From NCBI GenBank assembly GCA_001872455.1, contig MNXJ01000017.1, forward strand, positions 1-40,958: a stretch of 40,958 bases of DNA. Direction: 5' to 3'. The notes beneath the pieces are model-generated. The model saw only the letters and a list, made by a program, of their open reading frames with translations. It did not search any database and had not been told where the DNA came from. Shown piece after piece: positions 1-6,996 of the stretch. How positions within the stretch are numbered: the first letter of the stretch is position 1; each line of letters starts with the position of its first letter. Origin of the DNA: Anaerolineae bacterium CG2_30_57_67. GTDB taxonomy: Bacteria; Chloroflexota; Anaerolineae; Anaerolineales; Villigracilaceae. The translations under genes were made by a program, and so were the position numbers.

Positions 1-191
1 TAAGCCGCTTTCGCATCTGCCCAATCTTCGCACGCCTGATTGATCGGCTCCGTTGATTGTCGCTCCAACGCATGTGCCACTTTTTGACAACGCTGATTTA
101 ATCGCTTGTCTTCTAGGCGTATCTTCGAAAATTCTTCTTTTGCCCAAGAAATATCCTTGCTTTTCTGTTTCGTTGCCAATGTTCGGATCAC
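1..191 (-). CDS. IS4-family (Tn5-like) transposase, N-terminal part
   Basis: The partial reading frame starts at GTG 191 or, in frame, at TTG 179. An AGGAG motif lies 11 nt before the TTG. The visible residues contain ISWAKEEFSKIRLEDKRL, then EPINQACEDWADAKAA. These match the N-terminal DNA-binding domain of Tn5-type transposases (WA..EF....L.D.R, then a Q.C..WA..KAAY motif before the DDE domain). The DDE catalytic core lies outside the window. There is no ATG in frame, so the start is uncertain. The protein would cut and paste its own element by recognising the 19-bp ends. Confidence 0.75.
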   Translation of the reverse strand, partial: MIRTLATKQKSKDISWAKEEFSKIRLEDKRLNQRCQKVAHALERQSTEPINQACEDWADAKAA

Positions 192-217
192 TCCTGTTTT
201 TGATTTCTTGGCGTAGT

Positions 218-2734
218 TTACTCCACTTCTACCCTAGATGTGGGTAATAGACAGTTCATCACACGCCCTTCGATGGTATTGGCTTTGGCTGCATCCCAAG
301 CGTTGTCCCAGGGGTAAGTTCGATTTGCGATACCCAGCCCAAAGGGTATTGAACCACGGGCGGCGGCTTCCCATTCAGCTTCAGCCGGCAGGCGGTAGGG
401 TTGGCCTGTGATGACAGAAAGCCAGGCGCAGTAGGCCCTGGCTTCGAACCAGGTAATGCCCACCACCGGCTGGGATGGGTTGTTGTATTGAGGGTCGTTC
501 CAGAAGGCAGGTTCGGCGCGGGACTTCTTTGAAAGTTGCTTGGAAAGCTCTTCTTTGAGTTCTTCCTCGGTTAAACTGGCAATAAACACATAACTGTCAA
601 CTTGCGCAGGCGTAAAATTACCGCTTTGTTCCAGTGTTTTACGCACATCGGCCATGTCTTTCAGCTGTTTCCAAATATTCAGCCAGCTTTTGAACTGCCC
701 GCCCGCTACCTCCTCGCCTTTCAGCCAACGTTTGGACAGCTCGCCATCCCAGAATGCCTCGTTCTGATAGCCACCTGCAGCCATGAAACAGGCAAATTCG
801 GCATTCGTCACCGGCCATTTGCCCAGCGCGAAGGCATCCACGGTTACTTTGTGCTGAGGGTATTCATCTTCGTAAGTATCTTTTTCACCCTGTTTGCTGC
901 CAATCAGGTACTCCCCGGCGGGCACAGGCAGCATTGGGGGCAGGATGACCTGGACGCCGCCAATTTCCTGCTTCTCGAAGCGCGGGTCGCCAATTTTACC
1001 CAGCAGATACCCGGCTTGCAGGCGGGCACGCAGGTGGATGAGCGGGTTATAGAGATCGGCCAACAGGTCGGCGCGGGTGCTGGTTGTCACAGGATCGGGT
1101 TTCTCGATCCCGGCTTCATCCAGGCAGCGCGCAGCCAGGGCCGGGTTGGCCTGGCGCACGGCTTCGATCAGCTTTTCGGGCGCGCCGCTCAAGCCGCAGG
1201 CCAGGATGGTGGTCACTTCCCAGCCGCTGGAAGGCGGCTCGGGCAGCGGGTCCCAGTCCCCCACGGCGCTGGGCGGCATTTCAGCCACGCTGCGTTTGAC
1301 GCGCCACAGCCGGCCCAAATCTTCACCCAGATCAAAGCGGCGCAGTAATTCTTGAGCGGCAAAATATTCCTGTAAAACATGATGACGAAAGCGCACATCA
1401 GGCTTTCTTTCAGGGTCAAGCAGGGTGGCGCCACGCCCAAAATCGAACAGACTCTTCGAATCAATCGCGATGATTTCGTCGTCAATCTCCAATTGGGCGG
1501 GCAATGCCTTGCGCGCCGTTTCGAGGGCAAAGGTCAAGCCTTCGCCTTGCTCCTGCATGGAAAAGGCCATCTGCGCCAGGGCTTGCCGGACAGCTTGCGG
1601 CGGAAGTTGGGCCGGGTGATCTCTGTTTTCCTTGTACAGGAGCGAATCGGTGAAAGAACAAAAGAGCTTCCCGCGATTTTCAAAATTCTGGTTGGGGTTT
1701 TTGCGATAAACGACAGTTAGAATCAGCAGGTTGAGCGGGTTGTCGGCCAGCGCCAGCAGCTTGCTCTGTGGGTTTTCCAGAAGTTTTGCCAGACCATCAG
1801 CCTGATGCCGCTTCAGAAAATCACCAATCTTGTCTTTATCGAGCGGTTCCACCAACACGCGCGGTAGTTCCAATTCGCCCGCATAATCTAGAAAACGCCC
1901 GCTAAAAATCAGGCGGTTGCTGCCGCGAAAATCGGTGATGAAATTGCGCCAGGCCTTGAAGCGACCGGCGCGATCATGGCGCGGAATCTCGTTGACTCCA
2001 TCGGCCAGTAAAAGAATTCGCCCCGCCTTAAGTGCGGCGTCAAAGGGAGTGCCGACATGCCGCTCCCATTCGGTTTGCAGGAAGGTGTAGGGATCGTGGT
2101 CGTGTTGATCGCTCAGCCGCACAAAGAGGGGAATACGGGTCACCCCGGTCTGCCCGGTTTGAATGGCACGGGCGGCGTCATAGGCGATTTTCAGCTGTGT
2201 GGTGGATTTTCCAGACCCCGGCGCGCCTAAAATGATAAACGCCGGGTGATTCTGCATCGCCTCGGTAATATCTTTGAGCGGCTTCATGGTTGTTTGTGCC
2301 TGCTGGCCTTCCAGCGGCACAACAAATTCGGAAAAAAACGCCGGGAGTCCATCCAGCGCCTGACGAATATCCATCCGGCCAGATAACGGCACATACAGCC
2401 GCTCCCATGGCGCACAAATCTCACTCAATACCACACGGGCCAGGTAAATTTGCTCACGCCGGGCGGCGTTAGCGTTGGACTGAAGACCCTCCAGGAGTTC
2501 AATCTCATCTCTGGAGACCTGGATGGTGTTGTTGTCGCCCACCACCAGCACCGAGCCGCGGGCGTCTCCACCCACCTGGATGCTGGTTCCTGGCTCGCCC
2601 AAGAGCGAAATAATTTTCTCCAGCAGACCCTCCAGGCGGGTCAGGTCAGGGCTGAGATAGTTGGCCTGGTTGCCCATGACGACATCGCGGCCTGCGTTGA
2701 TATCATTGATGTCTTGCGGCTTATCATTGCTCAT
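218..2734 (-). CDS. NACHT NTPase fused to formylglycine-generating-enzyme-like domain, truncated by an IS
   Basis: The frame encodes 838 residues. The N-terminus has glycine-rich GRDVVMG and GDARG stretches typical of sensor or effector-associated segments in NACHT proteins. A NACHT P-loop (GAPGSGKST, residues 170-178) and a Walker B-like LLLADGVNE near residue 245 follow, then helical repeats. A C-terminal FGE/sulfatase-modifying-factor (SUMF1-like) domain starts near residue 650 (VPAGEYLIGS, later YRLPAEAEWEAAARG). Known relatives are STAND-type signalling or defence ATPases whose FGE-like domain is usually a ligand-binding fold. The FGE domain ends abruptly after ANTIEGRV. The last roughly 11 residues are coded by the inserted IS, and the GNVWEW-type core is missing, so the product is probably inactive. 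The start ATG follows AAGGGCG. Confidence 0.85.
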   Translation of the reverse strand: MSNDKPQDINDINAGRDVVMGNQANYLSPDLTRLEGLLEKIISLLGEPGTSIQVGGDARGSVLVVGDNNTIQVSRDEIELLEGLQSNANAARREQIYLARVVLSEICAPWERLYVPLSGRMDIRQALDGLPAFFSEFVVPLEGQQAQTTMKPLKDITEAMQNHPAFIILGAPGSGKSTTQLKIAYDAARAIQTGQTGVTRIPLFVRLSDQHDHDPYTFLQTEWERHVGTPFDAALKAGRILLLADGVNEIPRHDRAGRFKAWRNFITDFRGSNRLIFSGRFLDYAGELELPRVLVEPLDKDKIGDFLKRHQADGLAKLLENPQSKLLALADNPLNLLILTVVYRKNPNQNFENRGKLFCSFTDSLLYKENRDHPAQLPPQAVRQALAQMAFSMQEQGEGLTFALETARKALPAQLEIDDEIIAIDSKSLFDFGRGATLLDPERKPDVRFRHHVLQEYFAAQELLRRFDLGEDLGRLWRVKRSVAEMPPSAVGDWDPLPEPPSSGWEVTTILACGLSGAPEKLIEAVRQANPALAARCLDEAGIEKPDPVTTSTRADLLADLYNPLIHLRARLQAGYLLGKIGDPRFEKQEIGGVQVILPPMLPVPAGEYLIGSKQGEKDTYEDEYPQHKVTVDAFALGKWPVTNAEFACFMAAGGYQNEAFWDGELSKRWLKGEEVAGGQFKSWLNIWKQLKDMADVRKTLEQSGNFTPAQVDSYVFIASLTEEELKEELSKQLSKKSRAEPAFWNDPQYNNPSQPVVGITWFEARAYCAWLSVITGQPYRLPAEAEWEAAARGSIPFGLGIANRTYPWDNAWDAAKANTIEGRVMNCLLPTSRVEVE
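236..254 (-). repeat. Terminal inverted repeat of the Tn5-like IS
   Basis: This 19-bp end differs from the Tn5 mosaic end at three positions only. The homologous reading of the interrupted FGE gene stops exactly here, which fixes the IS/chromosome junction. Confidence 0.75.
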
Positions 2735-2781
2735 GGTATTTCGCCCTTATTCTGCATTCCAGTGTTTATCTGTCGAATCAT

Positions 2782-2787
2782 TTTATA
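2782..2787 (-). promoter_or_regulatory. Possible -10 box upstream of the NACHT-FGE gene
   Basis: On the minus strand the box reads TATAAA, about 48 nt before the ATG. No good -35 box is visible, so this is a weak call. Confidence 0.3.
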
Positions 2788-2875
2788 CGAGAGAACGTCG
2801 CCTTGTTTAGATAATAGACACAGAAAAGTGGTGTTTTTCTCAAAAAAAGGCGCATTTTTGACGGTTTTCAGGTTG

Positions 2876-2898
2876 CGTTCTGAGAACGCTTTGTTGGG
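2876..2898 (+). repeat. attC-like core repeat, copy 1
   Basis: This 23-bp sequence is shared, with one mismatch, with 4679-4701 in the same orientation. It contains a 7-bp-arm palindrome (GCGTTCT/AGAACGC, from 2875) followed by GTTGGGC, which fits the integron core-site consensus GTTRRRY. The two copies bracket the xylanase gene. Confidence 0.5.
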
Positions 2899-2926
2899 CA
2901 GTTTTTGACCTTACGATACCTTTGCT

Positions 2927-4423
2927 TTATTGTTGAATCCAATGCTCAAATAATACTTGCTTAATTACATAATTTGAAATAGTTGGTTGATAATTTATGT
3001 CAAGCGGCAAAGGCGATTCGCCTGCTCCATAAGGATACCCATCAGTAAACATCCATGTTGCTTTATCAGAAAATCCCCACGTTGTCACGCTTTTACAATT
3101 TATGGAACTTAAACAGGCTTCAAATATTGCACGATAAATTTTCGCTTTATGTTCCTGCTTCTGTTGATTATTCCAGTCTGACGGCAATCCAGCGATGTTT
3201 AAATCCAATTCTGTAATGTAAACATCAATCCCAATATTTTTATATTTTTCCATCAATACAATTAAGTCTTTTTTATATTTCTCAATAGTGCCATCGGTAT
3301 CGTTGGACACAAAATCACTTGCCATGATATGCGTTTCTATTCCAACCCCATTAATAGGCATGCCATTTAAAACCTTCTTGCTGACAAAGTTGAAAATTGC
3401 GTTTGATTCTCCGTTTATGACTGAATTAGTCCAAACGCCATCGTCAGATTTATCACCGTGAGGTCCATAAACGATATTATCGTTTAGTATCAAAGTCGTT
3501 TGCGGGGAAACATTATGAGCAATGGCAAATGTATCTTCAATAAATTTTTCTCCAAGCCTTGCGTAGAAGAAGTTGTTCCCTGGGATTCCTGCGCCGTAAA
3601 ATGCTTCACTTACAACACTGGCTTCTTTAAAATCAGTTCTTGTCAAGATGGCGGTTAGATGCAGTTTTATATATTCCCTTAACTCGTCATCGGACATTTG
3701 TTGAAGCCATTGAGGAGCGCTATCAGTTGTATAACCGTCAAGTAAATGCATGGCTCTAATTAGTACATTATTCGCTTTAGAGTAAGTAATCATCTTGTCG
3801 AAATTTGTCCAATCATAGTAAGCCAAAACTTCTTGAGGTGTAAGTTTTTTATCATTGGGAATTTTTTTCATCAACTCGTAATCACTCAATTCCCCATCTG
3901 TTGCCGCTATGGTGAAGTTGTTAGCAAATATTTTTCCGTATCTAGAATCGCTATCATAATCACCTGTCCAAATAGCAAAACTTGCTCCAACTTCAAAATC
4001 ATCTGGGAATATGTCTTTATATCCAATATCTTTCCATAAATCATCCGAACCTTGCATTGCCAACGGTACGCCATTCACTACTAAAAACGAATACTCCACA
4101 CCATTGACTTTCTTTGCTTGTGTGAACGCTTCGGGATTTTTGCGGATTTCATCGGTCAATTGACTTGTATCCATTTCCACGCTATTAACTGTAACCTTGC
4201 CACCGTAAGCATGAACAAACCCATCAACCCATTTGGATAAATCTTTTGTGTCTGCTAAATTTTCAGGTGAGGGCGTTGGCGTGATTGTAATAGTCGGTGG
4301 AATAGATGTAACTGTCAAAGTAGGTACAGCCGTTTCTATTGAAACGACTTTAGCCGCTGGCGCACAAGAAGCCAAGATAAAAGCGACAAGAAGCAAAACC
4401 GTGATGATGTTTTTGATTTTCAT
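2927..4423 (-). CDS. GH10 endo-1,4-beta-xylanase-like lipoprotein
   Basis: The frame encodes 498 residues. The N-terminus is a lipoprotein signal with lipobox LASC (Cys20), followed by a short Thr/Pro linker. The catalytic part has the GH10 layout. The acid/base Glu lies in VVSEAF (about residue 267; the family usually has VVNEA), and the nucleophile Glu in VYITELDLNI (about residue 405). A GVGIETHI strand lies between them. It would hydrolyse xylan or a related beta-glycan at the cell surface. The Asn-to-Ser change before the acid/base and the divergent N-terminal half make substrate specificity uncertain. The gene is visibly richer in A+T than its neighbours and sits between attC-like repeats, suggesting lateral acquisition. 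AAGG precedes the ATG. Confidence 0.8.
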   Translation of the reverse strand: MKIKNIITVLLLVAFILASCAPAAKVVSIETAVPTLTVTSIPPTITITPTPSPENLADTKDLSKWVDGFVHAYGGKVTVNSVEMDTSQLTDEIRKNPEAFTQAKKVNGVEYSFLVVNGVPLAMQGSDDLWKDIGYKDIFPDDFEVGASFAIWTGDYDSDSRYGKIFANNFTIAATDGELSDYELMKKIPNDKKLTPQEVLAYYDWTNFDKMITYSKANNVLIRAMHLLDGYTTDSAPQWLQQMSDDELREYIKLHLTAILTRTDFKEASVVSEAFYGAGIPGNNFFYARLGEKFIEDTFAIAHNVSPQTTLILNDNIVYGPHGDKSDDGVWTNSVINGESNAIFNFVSKKVLNGMPINGVGIETHIMASDFVSNDTDGTIEKYKKDLIVLMEKYKNIGIDVYITELDLNIAGLPSDWNNQQKQEHKAKIYRAIFEACLSSINCKSVTTWGFSDKATWMFTDGYPYGAGESPLPLDINYQPTISNYVIKQVLFEHWIQQ

Positions 4424-4448
4424 TTGATACCTTGTTTTGCAAGGAACT

Positions 4449-4702
4449 GCCTAACGGTTTGCGTTACCCGCTGGTGGGCGGGACGAGATTCGCTTCGATA
4501 GCAGGAAAAAACCGAAACCAGAAAAATGCTTGTAAGTCGGGACGAATCCCACCAGTCGGCTGCACGCCATCAAAAGTTGCGCTCATTTCACGACCCAAGA
4601 ACGGAATTTGGATCAGCAGGGACGTTGAAGAGCTTGGAACGACCCAAAATCACAGTTAATAATGGCTTCGTAAAGCTCCGTTCTGAGGACGCTTTGTTGG
4701 GT
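4449..4702. repeat. attC-like region upstream of the xylanase gene
   Basis: The region runs from GCCTAAC (4449-4455, fits RYYYAAC) to GTTGGGT (4696-4702, fits GTTRRRY). Inside it, CTGGTGGG at 4471 and CCCACCAG at 4548 are complementary, so it can form an imperfect hairpin. At about 254 bp it is longer than classical attC sites, and no integron integrase is present in the window. No gene is seen in 4424-4822. Confidence 0.35.
4679..4701 (+). repeat. attC-like core repeat, copy 2
   Basis: Direct copy of 2876-2898 with a single mismatch (G for A). It ends in the GTTGGGT core-like heptamer. Confidence 0.5.
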
Positions 4703-4822
4703 GGCGTTTTGATGATAGCGTATTAATTGGCGAAGCAGCCATTGCGGCAGGACGGCCAGCGACCCAGCCACCCCCACACAATCATCACCCTATTATAGCG
4801 CGTCGAATCAGTGACCGACTCA

Positions 4823-5248
4823 TTACCTTCCTTGCACCTGAGCCGTCCCGGTTTCTGTCACCAGAATTTGCGGCGTGATAGACGGAAAGAGCGCGGTCAA
4901 GTCTGCTGAGACGGCCACCAGAACCGTGTCCTGTCCCTGATTGATTTGGATACTGGTTACGGCGGGATGAATGTTGAATTGGCCCAGGTAGTCGTTGTTC
5001 ATGTCCGCGTAGGATTGCGCCATCCCGTAGGTCGCGCCGGTCAGTTCGATGCCGCCGTTTTCGCGGAAGACGCGCTGGTTGATTTCCGTCACAGCCGCCA
5101 CAGCCGCCGCGTCAGCGGCTTTCCCCAACTCCTGCCGGGCGTACATATAGCGGCCCACGTCGAAGGTCAGCGCCAGCATCGGGACAAAAATCGCGCCGAT
5201 AAACAGCGCCCACAAGGTAGACGAATACGCACGACGGTCACGCAGCAT
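4823..5248 (-). CDS. TadG-like pilus-assembly protein
   Basis: The frame encodes 141 residues. The N-terminus MLRDRRAY is followed by a hydrophobic helix (TLWALFIGAIFVPMLALTF) and then the hallmark DVGRYMYARQELGKAADAAAVAA of the TadG family. These proteins are membrane-anchored minor components of Tad/Flp pili. ATG 5248 was preferred to GTG 5257 because AGGGTGG sits about 6 nt before it, and because it begins 2 nt after the tadE stop. It is much shorter than full TadG proteins, which carry a vWA-type domain, so it keeps only the anchor and a small beta domain. It is the last gene of the pilus operon, and I see no clear intrinsic terminator after it. Confidence 0.8.
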   Translation of the reverse strand: MLRDRRAYSSTLWALFIGAIFVPMLALTFDVGRYMYARQELGKAADAAAVAAVTEINQRVFRENGGIELTGATYGMAQSYADMNNDYLGQFNIHPAVTSIQINQGQDTVLVAVSADLTALFPSITPQILVTETGTAQVQGR

Positions 5249-5250
5249 AG

Positions 5251-5664
5251 TTACCACCCTTCCTGGCGGAAAGTCGCCTCAGCCGCCACCTGGAAGGCGT
5301 CAGACGGCAGACCGGGGAAAAGGCTGGACAACCCGCCGAAGTAATTGGGAATTTCGCCGCTGACGCGAATTTTGAGAAGCGCGCCTACGCGACCACCGGG
5401 GGCGAGAATGGTCACCTGCGAATTCTGAACAATCGCAGCCGAGGCAATTGCCTCCTTACCAGCCGTAACAGCCGCGCAAGCCGCGCAGGATTGAGTCACG
5501 CTGCCCATGCGCGCGGCGTGCCGGGCGGCAGCCTGAACGGCCTGCTGGCCGAAAACCACCAGCCCCAGGTTGATGGTCGCCAGCATCACCAGAATTGCAA
5601 TCGGAAAGGTAATCGCCGCCTCAACCGTTTCCAGCGCGCGGCGGTCTTTGAGAAATTTCAACAT
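5251..5664 (-). CDS. TadE-like pseudopilin
   Basis: The frame encodes 137 residues. MLKFLKDRRALETVEAAITF is a prepilin-like leader and hydrophobic helix with Glu at +5 if cleavage follows the Ala of RRA. The rest is a small beta-rich domain with a CAAC motif. TadE pseudopilins are processed by TadV and help assemble the Flp pilus. The ATG at 5664 is preceded by AAGGAG at good spacing. A longer in-frame start at 5865 is rejected because it would run through flp on the same strand. The stop lies 2 nt before the tadG start. Confidence 0.85.
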   Translation of the reverse strand: MLKFLKDRRALETVEAAITFPIAILVMLATINLGLVVFGQQAVQAAARHAARMGSVTQSCAACAAVTAGKEAIASAAIVQNSQVTILAPGGRVGALLKIRVSGEIPNYFGGLSSLFPGLPSDAFQVAAEATFRQEGW

Positions 5665-5692
5665 AGGACACTCCTTCTTTTGAATGAGATTG

Positions 5693-5726
5693 CCCCGCAG
5701 CGGCGGACGACTCCGCCGCTGCGGGG
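5693..5726 (-). promoter_or_regulatory. Strong hairpin between flp and tadE
   Basis: A perfect 15-bp stem (5693-5707 and 5712-5726) has a 4-nt loop. No T-run follows on the transcribed strand. It could act as a partial terminator or a 3' RNA stabiliser, raising Flp pilin output over the minor pilins; this role is inferred. Confidence 0.7.
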
Positions 5727-5731
5727 ACGGT

Positions 5732-5899
5732 TCACATCGCGTTAGCGACGTTGGTGACGACAGCGGCGATATTGCCGCCGAGCAGTTGGTACGCGCCATA
5801 CGCCAAAACAATAATAGCAGCGGCCAGCACACCGTATTCGCTGGATTCCAGCGCGCGGCGGTCACGCAAAAAGCGGACGAGTTTAGTCAGTTTCATCAT
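5732..5899 (-). CDS. flp: Flp-type major pilin
   Basis: The frame encodes 55 residues and begins MMKLTKLVRFLRDRRALE. The Flp signature SSEYGVLAAAIIVLAYGAYQ follows, with Glu-Tyr at +5/+6 of the mature pilin. The residue before the cleavage point would be Ala rather than the usual Gly. After TadV cleavage the hydrophobic helix polymerises into the Tad pilus. The start has a near-perfect AAAGGAGGTG 8 nt upstream, the strongest ribosome site in the operon, which fits the most abundant product. The second ATG at 5896 is also possible. Confidence 0.88.
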   Translation of the reverse strand: MMKLTKLVRFLRDRRALESSEYGVLAAAIIVLAYGAYQLLGGNIAAVVTNVANAM

Positions 5900-5914
5900 A
5901 GGATTCACCTCCTT

Positions 5915-6427
5915 TCATAATAGAGTCGCGGTATAGGCGGAGAAACCCGCCAGAATCGCCAGCATGGCCGGGAACGTGGACTTTTTACGCGCCCACTGAA
6001 CAATGGCCTGAACGCCAGCCAGGTAAACAATCGGAAAAAGCGAAGCCGCACCAAAGACGAACATCAGCGTCAGAAGAACCTGCGCGTCCGCGCCGCCCAG
6101 GACGTTCCGCGCCCAGGCCAACCAGATGAAGAAAACGGCGTAGGTCAGCGGCAGCATGTCGGGAGCGGACGCAATGCCGTAGGCGGTCAATCCAACCAGT
6201 TGCAAGGCAACCAGCAGGCGCAAGACATCGGCGGGCAGGTTATCGAAGGCAATCAGCGACAGCACAAAGACAACCAGAACAATCTGCCCTCGCCACGTCG
6301 CCCAGAGAAGCGCGAAGCCCAGCGGCGGAATCGTCAGCCAGGACGGAAGCGCGCGAAAGCGCAGGTCGTAAATCAAGCAGATTGCCAGCCAGACAATCGC
6401 CGCCACGTACCAGGGCATCGTCATCAT
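5915..6427 (-). CDS. tadV: Prepilin peptidase TadV/CpaA (A24 family)
   Basis: The frame encodes 170 residues with about five or six membrane segments. The two aspartates of A24 aspartic prepilin peptidases are visible: YDLRFRALPSW near residue 20, and GGADAQVLL near residue 110 (family GxxD). The short length and the lack of an N-terminal methylase domain are typical of TadV/CpaA rather than PilD. It would cleave the Flp, TadE and perhaps TadG leaders at the membrane. It overlaps the preceding gene by 4 nt and sits just upstream of flp. Confidence 0.85.
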   Translation of the reverse strand: MMTMPWYVAAIVWLAICLIYDLRFRALPSWLTIPPLGFALLWATWRGQIVLVVFVLSLIAFDNLPADVLRLLVALQLVGLTAYGIASAPDMLPLTYAVFFIWLAWARNVLGGADAQVLLTLMFVFGAASLFPIVYLAGVQAIVQWARKKSTFPAMLAILAGFSAYTATLL

Positions 6428-6984
6428 GCCCGCCGCCCAGCCCCAGGGACTTCGTACATCGTCAGTCGCGCTGAAACCAACGGCTCACCGATCAGCGAAA
6501 GCCAGACCTGCCCGGCTTCGATGTCGAAGAACGCGCCGCTGGTGACAACCGACAATTCCCAAAATGGGATTTTGTGGGGCTTGTCGCCCAGAAGCGTGCC
6601 GCTGGCCGAAGCCAGCACGCCGCGCATTTTGAGCGCCTTGAGCAGACGCGCGCGAGGAACAGGGGTAAAGACCAGACGGCGCCCATCGGTGCAAACGCCA
6701 ACCAGAGCCAGCAGGTCGTCTTTCTTCCAGACCGAAACCGACAGCAGGCGCGGCGAACTGCCCAGGCTTTGCGCGGCCAGCGTATCCAGCCAGGCGCGCG
6801 GATCGCCCACGCTGGTTTGCCGGGCTAACTTTTCGCGCTTGAGCAGAATGTCCTGCGCGGCCCAGGACTCGGCCTGTTCGCGGATGCCGTCAATGGCGCG
6901 GCGTTGGCGCTCGTTTCCGGCAGAAATCAGCGCGCCGAGCAAAAAAATAGCGATTAGTACAGATGCAACGAGAATAATATCCAT
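6424..6984 (-). CDS. Membrane-anchored hypothetical protein of the pilus operon
   Basis: The frame encodes 186 residues. An N-terminal transmembrane helix (ILVASVLIAIFLLGALISAG) is followed by a basic helical stretch, then a soluble domain with several beta strands (LLSVSVWKKDDLLALVGVCTDGRRLVF). I do not recognise the family. It is coupled to tadV by an ATGA overlap, so an accessory role in pilus biogenesis is likely but only inferred. Confidence 0.65.
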   Translation of the reverse strand: MDIILVASVLIAIFLLGALISAGNERQRRAIDGIREQAESWAAQDILLKREKLARQTSVGDPRAWLDTLAAQSLGSSPRLLSVSVWKKDDLLALVGVCTDGRRLVFTPVPRARLLKALKMRGVLASASGTLLGDKPHKIPFWELSVVTSGAFFDIEAGQVWLSLIGEPLVSARLTMYEVPGAGRRA

Positions 6985-6996
6985 GCTTGAAACTCC

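Larger units (their letters stand above)
1..254 (-). mobile_element. Tn5/IS50-like IS4-family insertion sequence, one end (partial)
   Basis: The terminal inverted repeat lies at 236-254. On the minus strand it reads CTGTCTATTACCCACATCT, matching the Tn5 mosaic end at 16 of 19 positions. A transposase N-terminus reads away from that end and runs off the window. The element is inserted in the NACHT-FGE gene at about 254/255. The next 9 bases (255-263, ttcatcaca) are the expected target duplication, but the other end lies outside the window. Confidence 0.8.

Noticed and set aside
602-1348. A 248-residue plus-strand frame
   Set aside because: Antisense shadow of the NACHT-FGE gene, whose minus-strand frame has clear domains.
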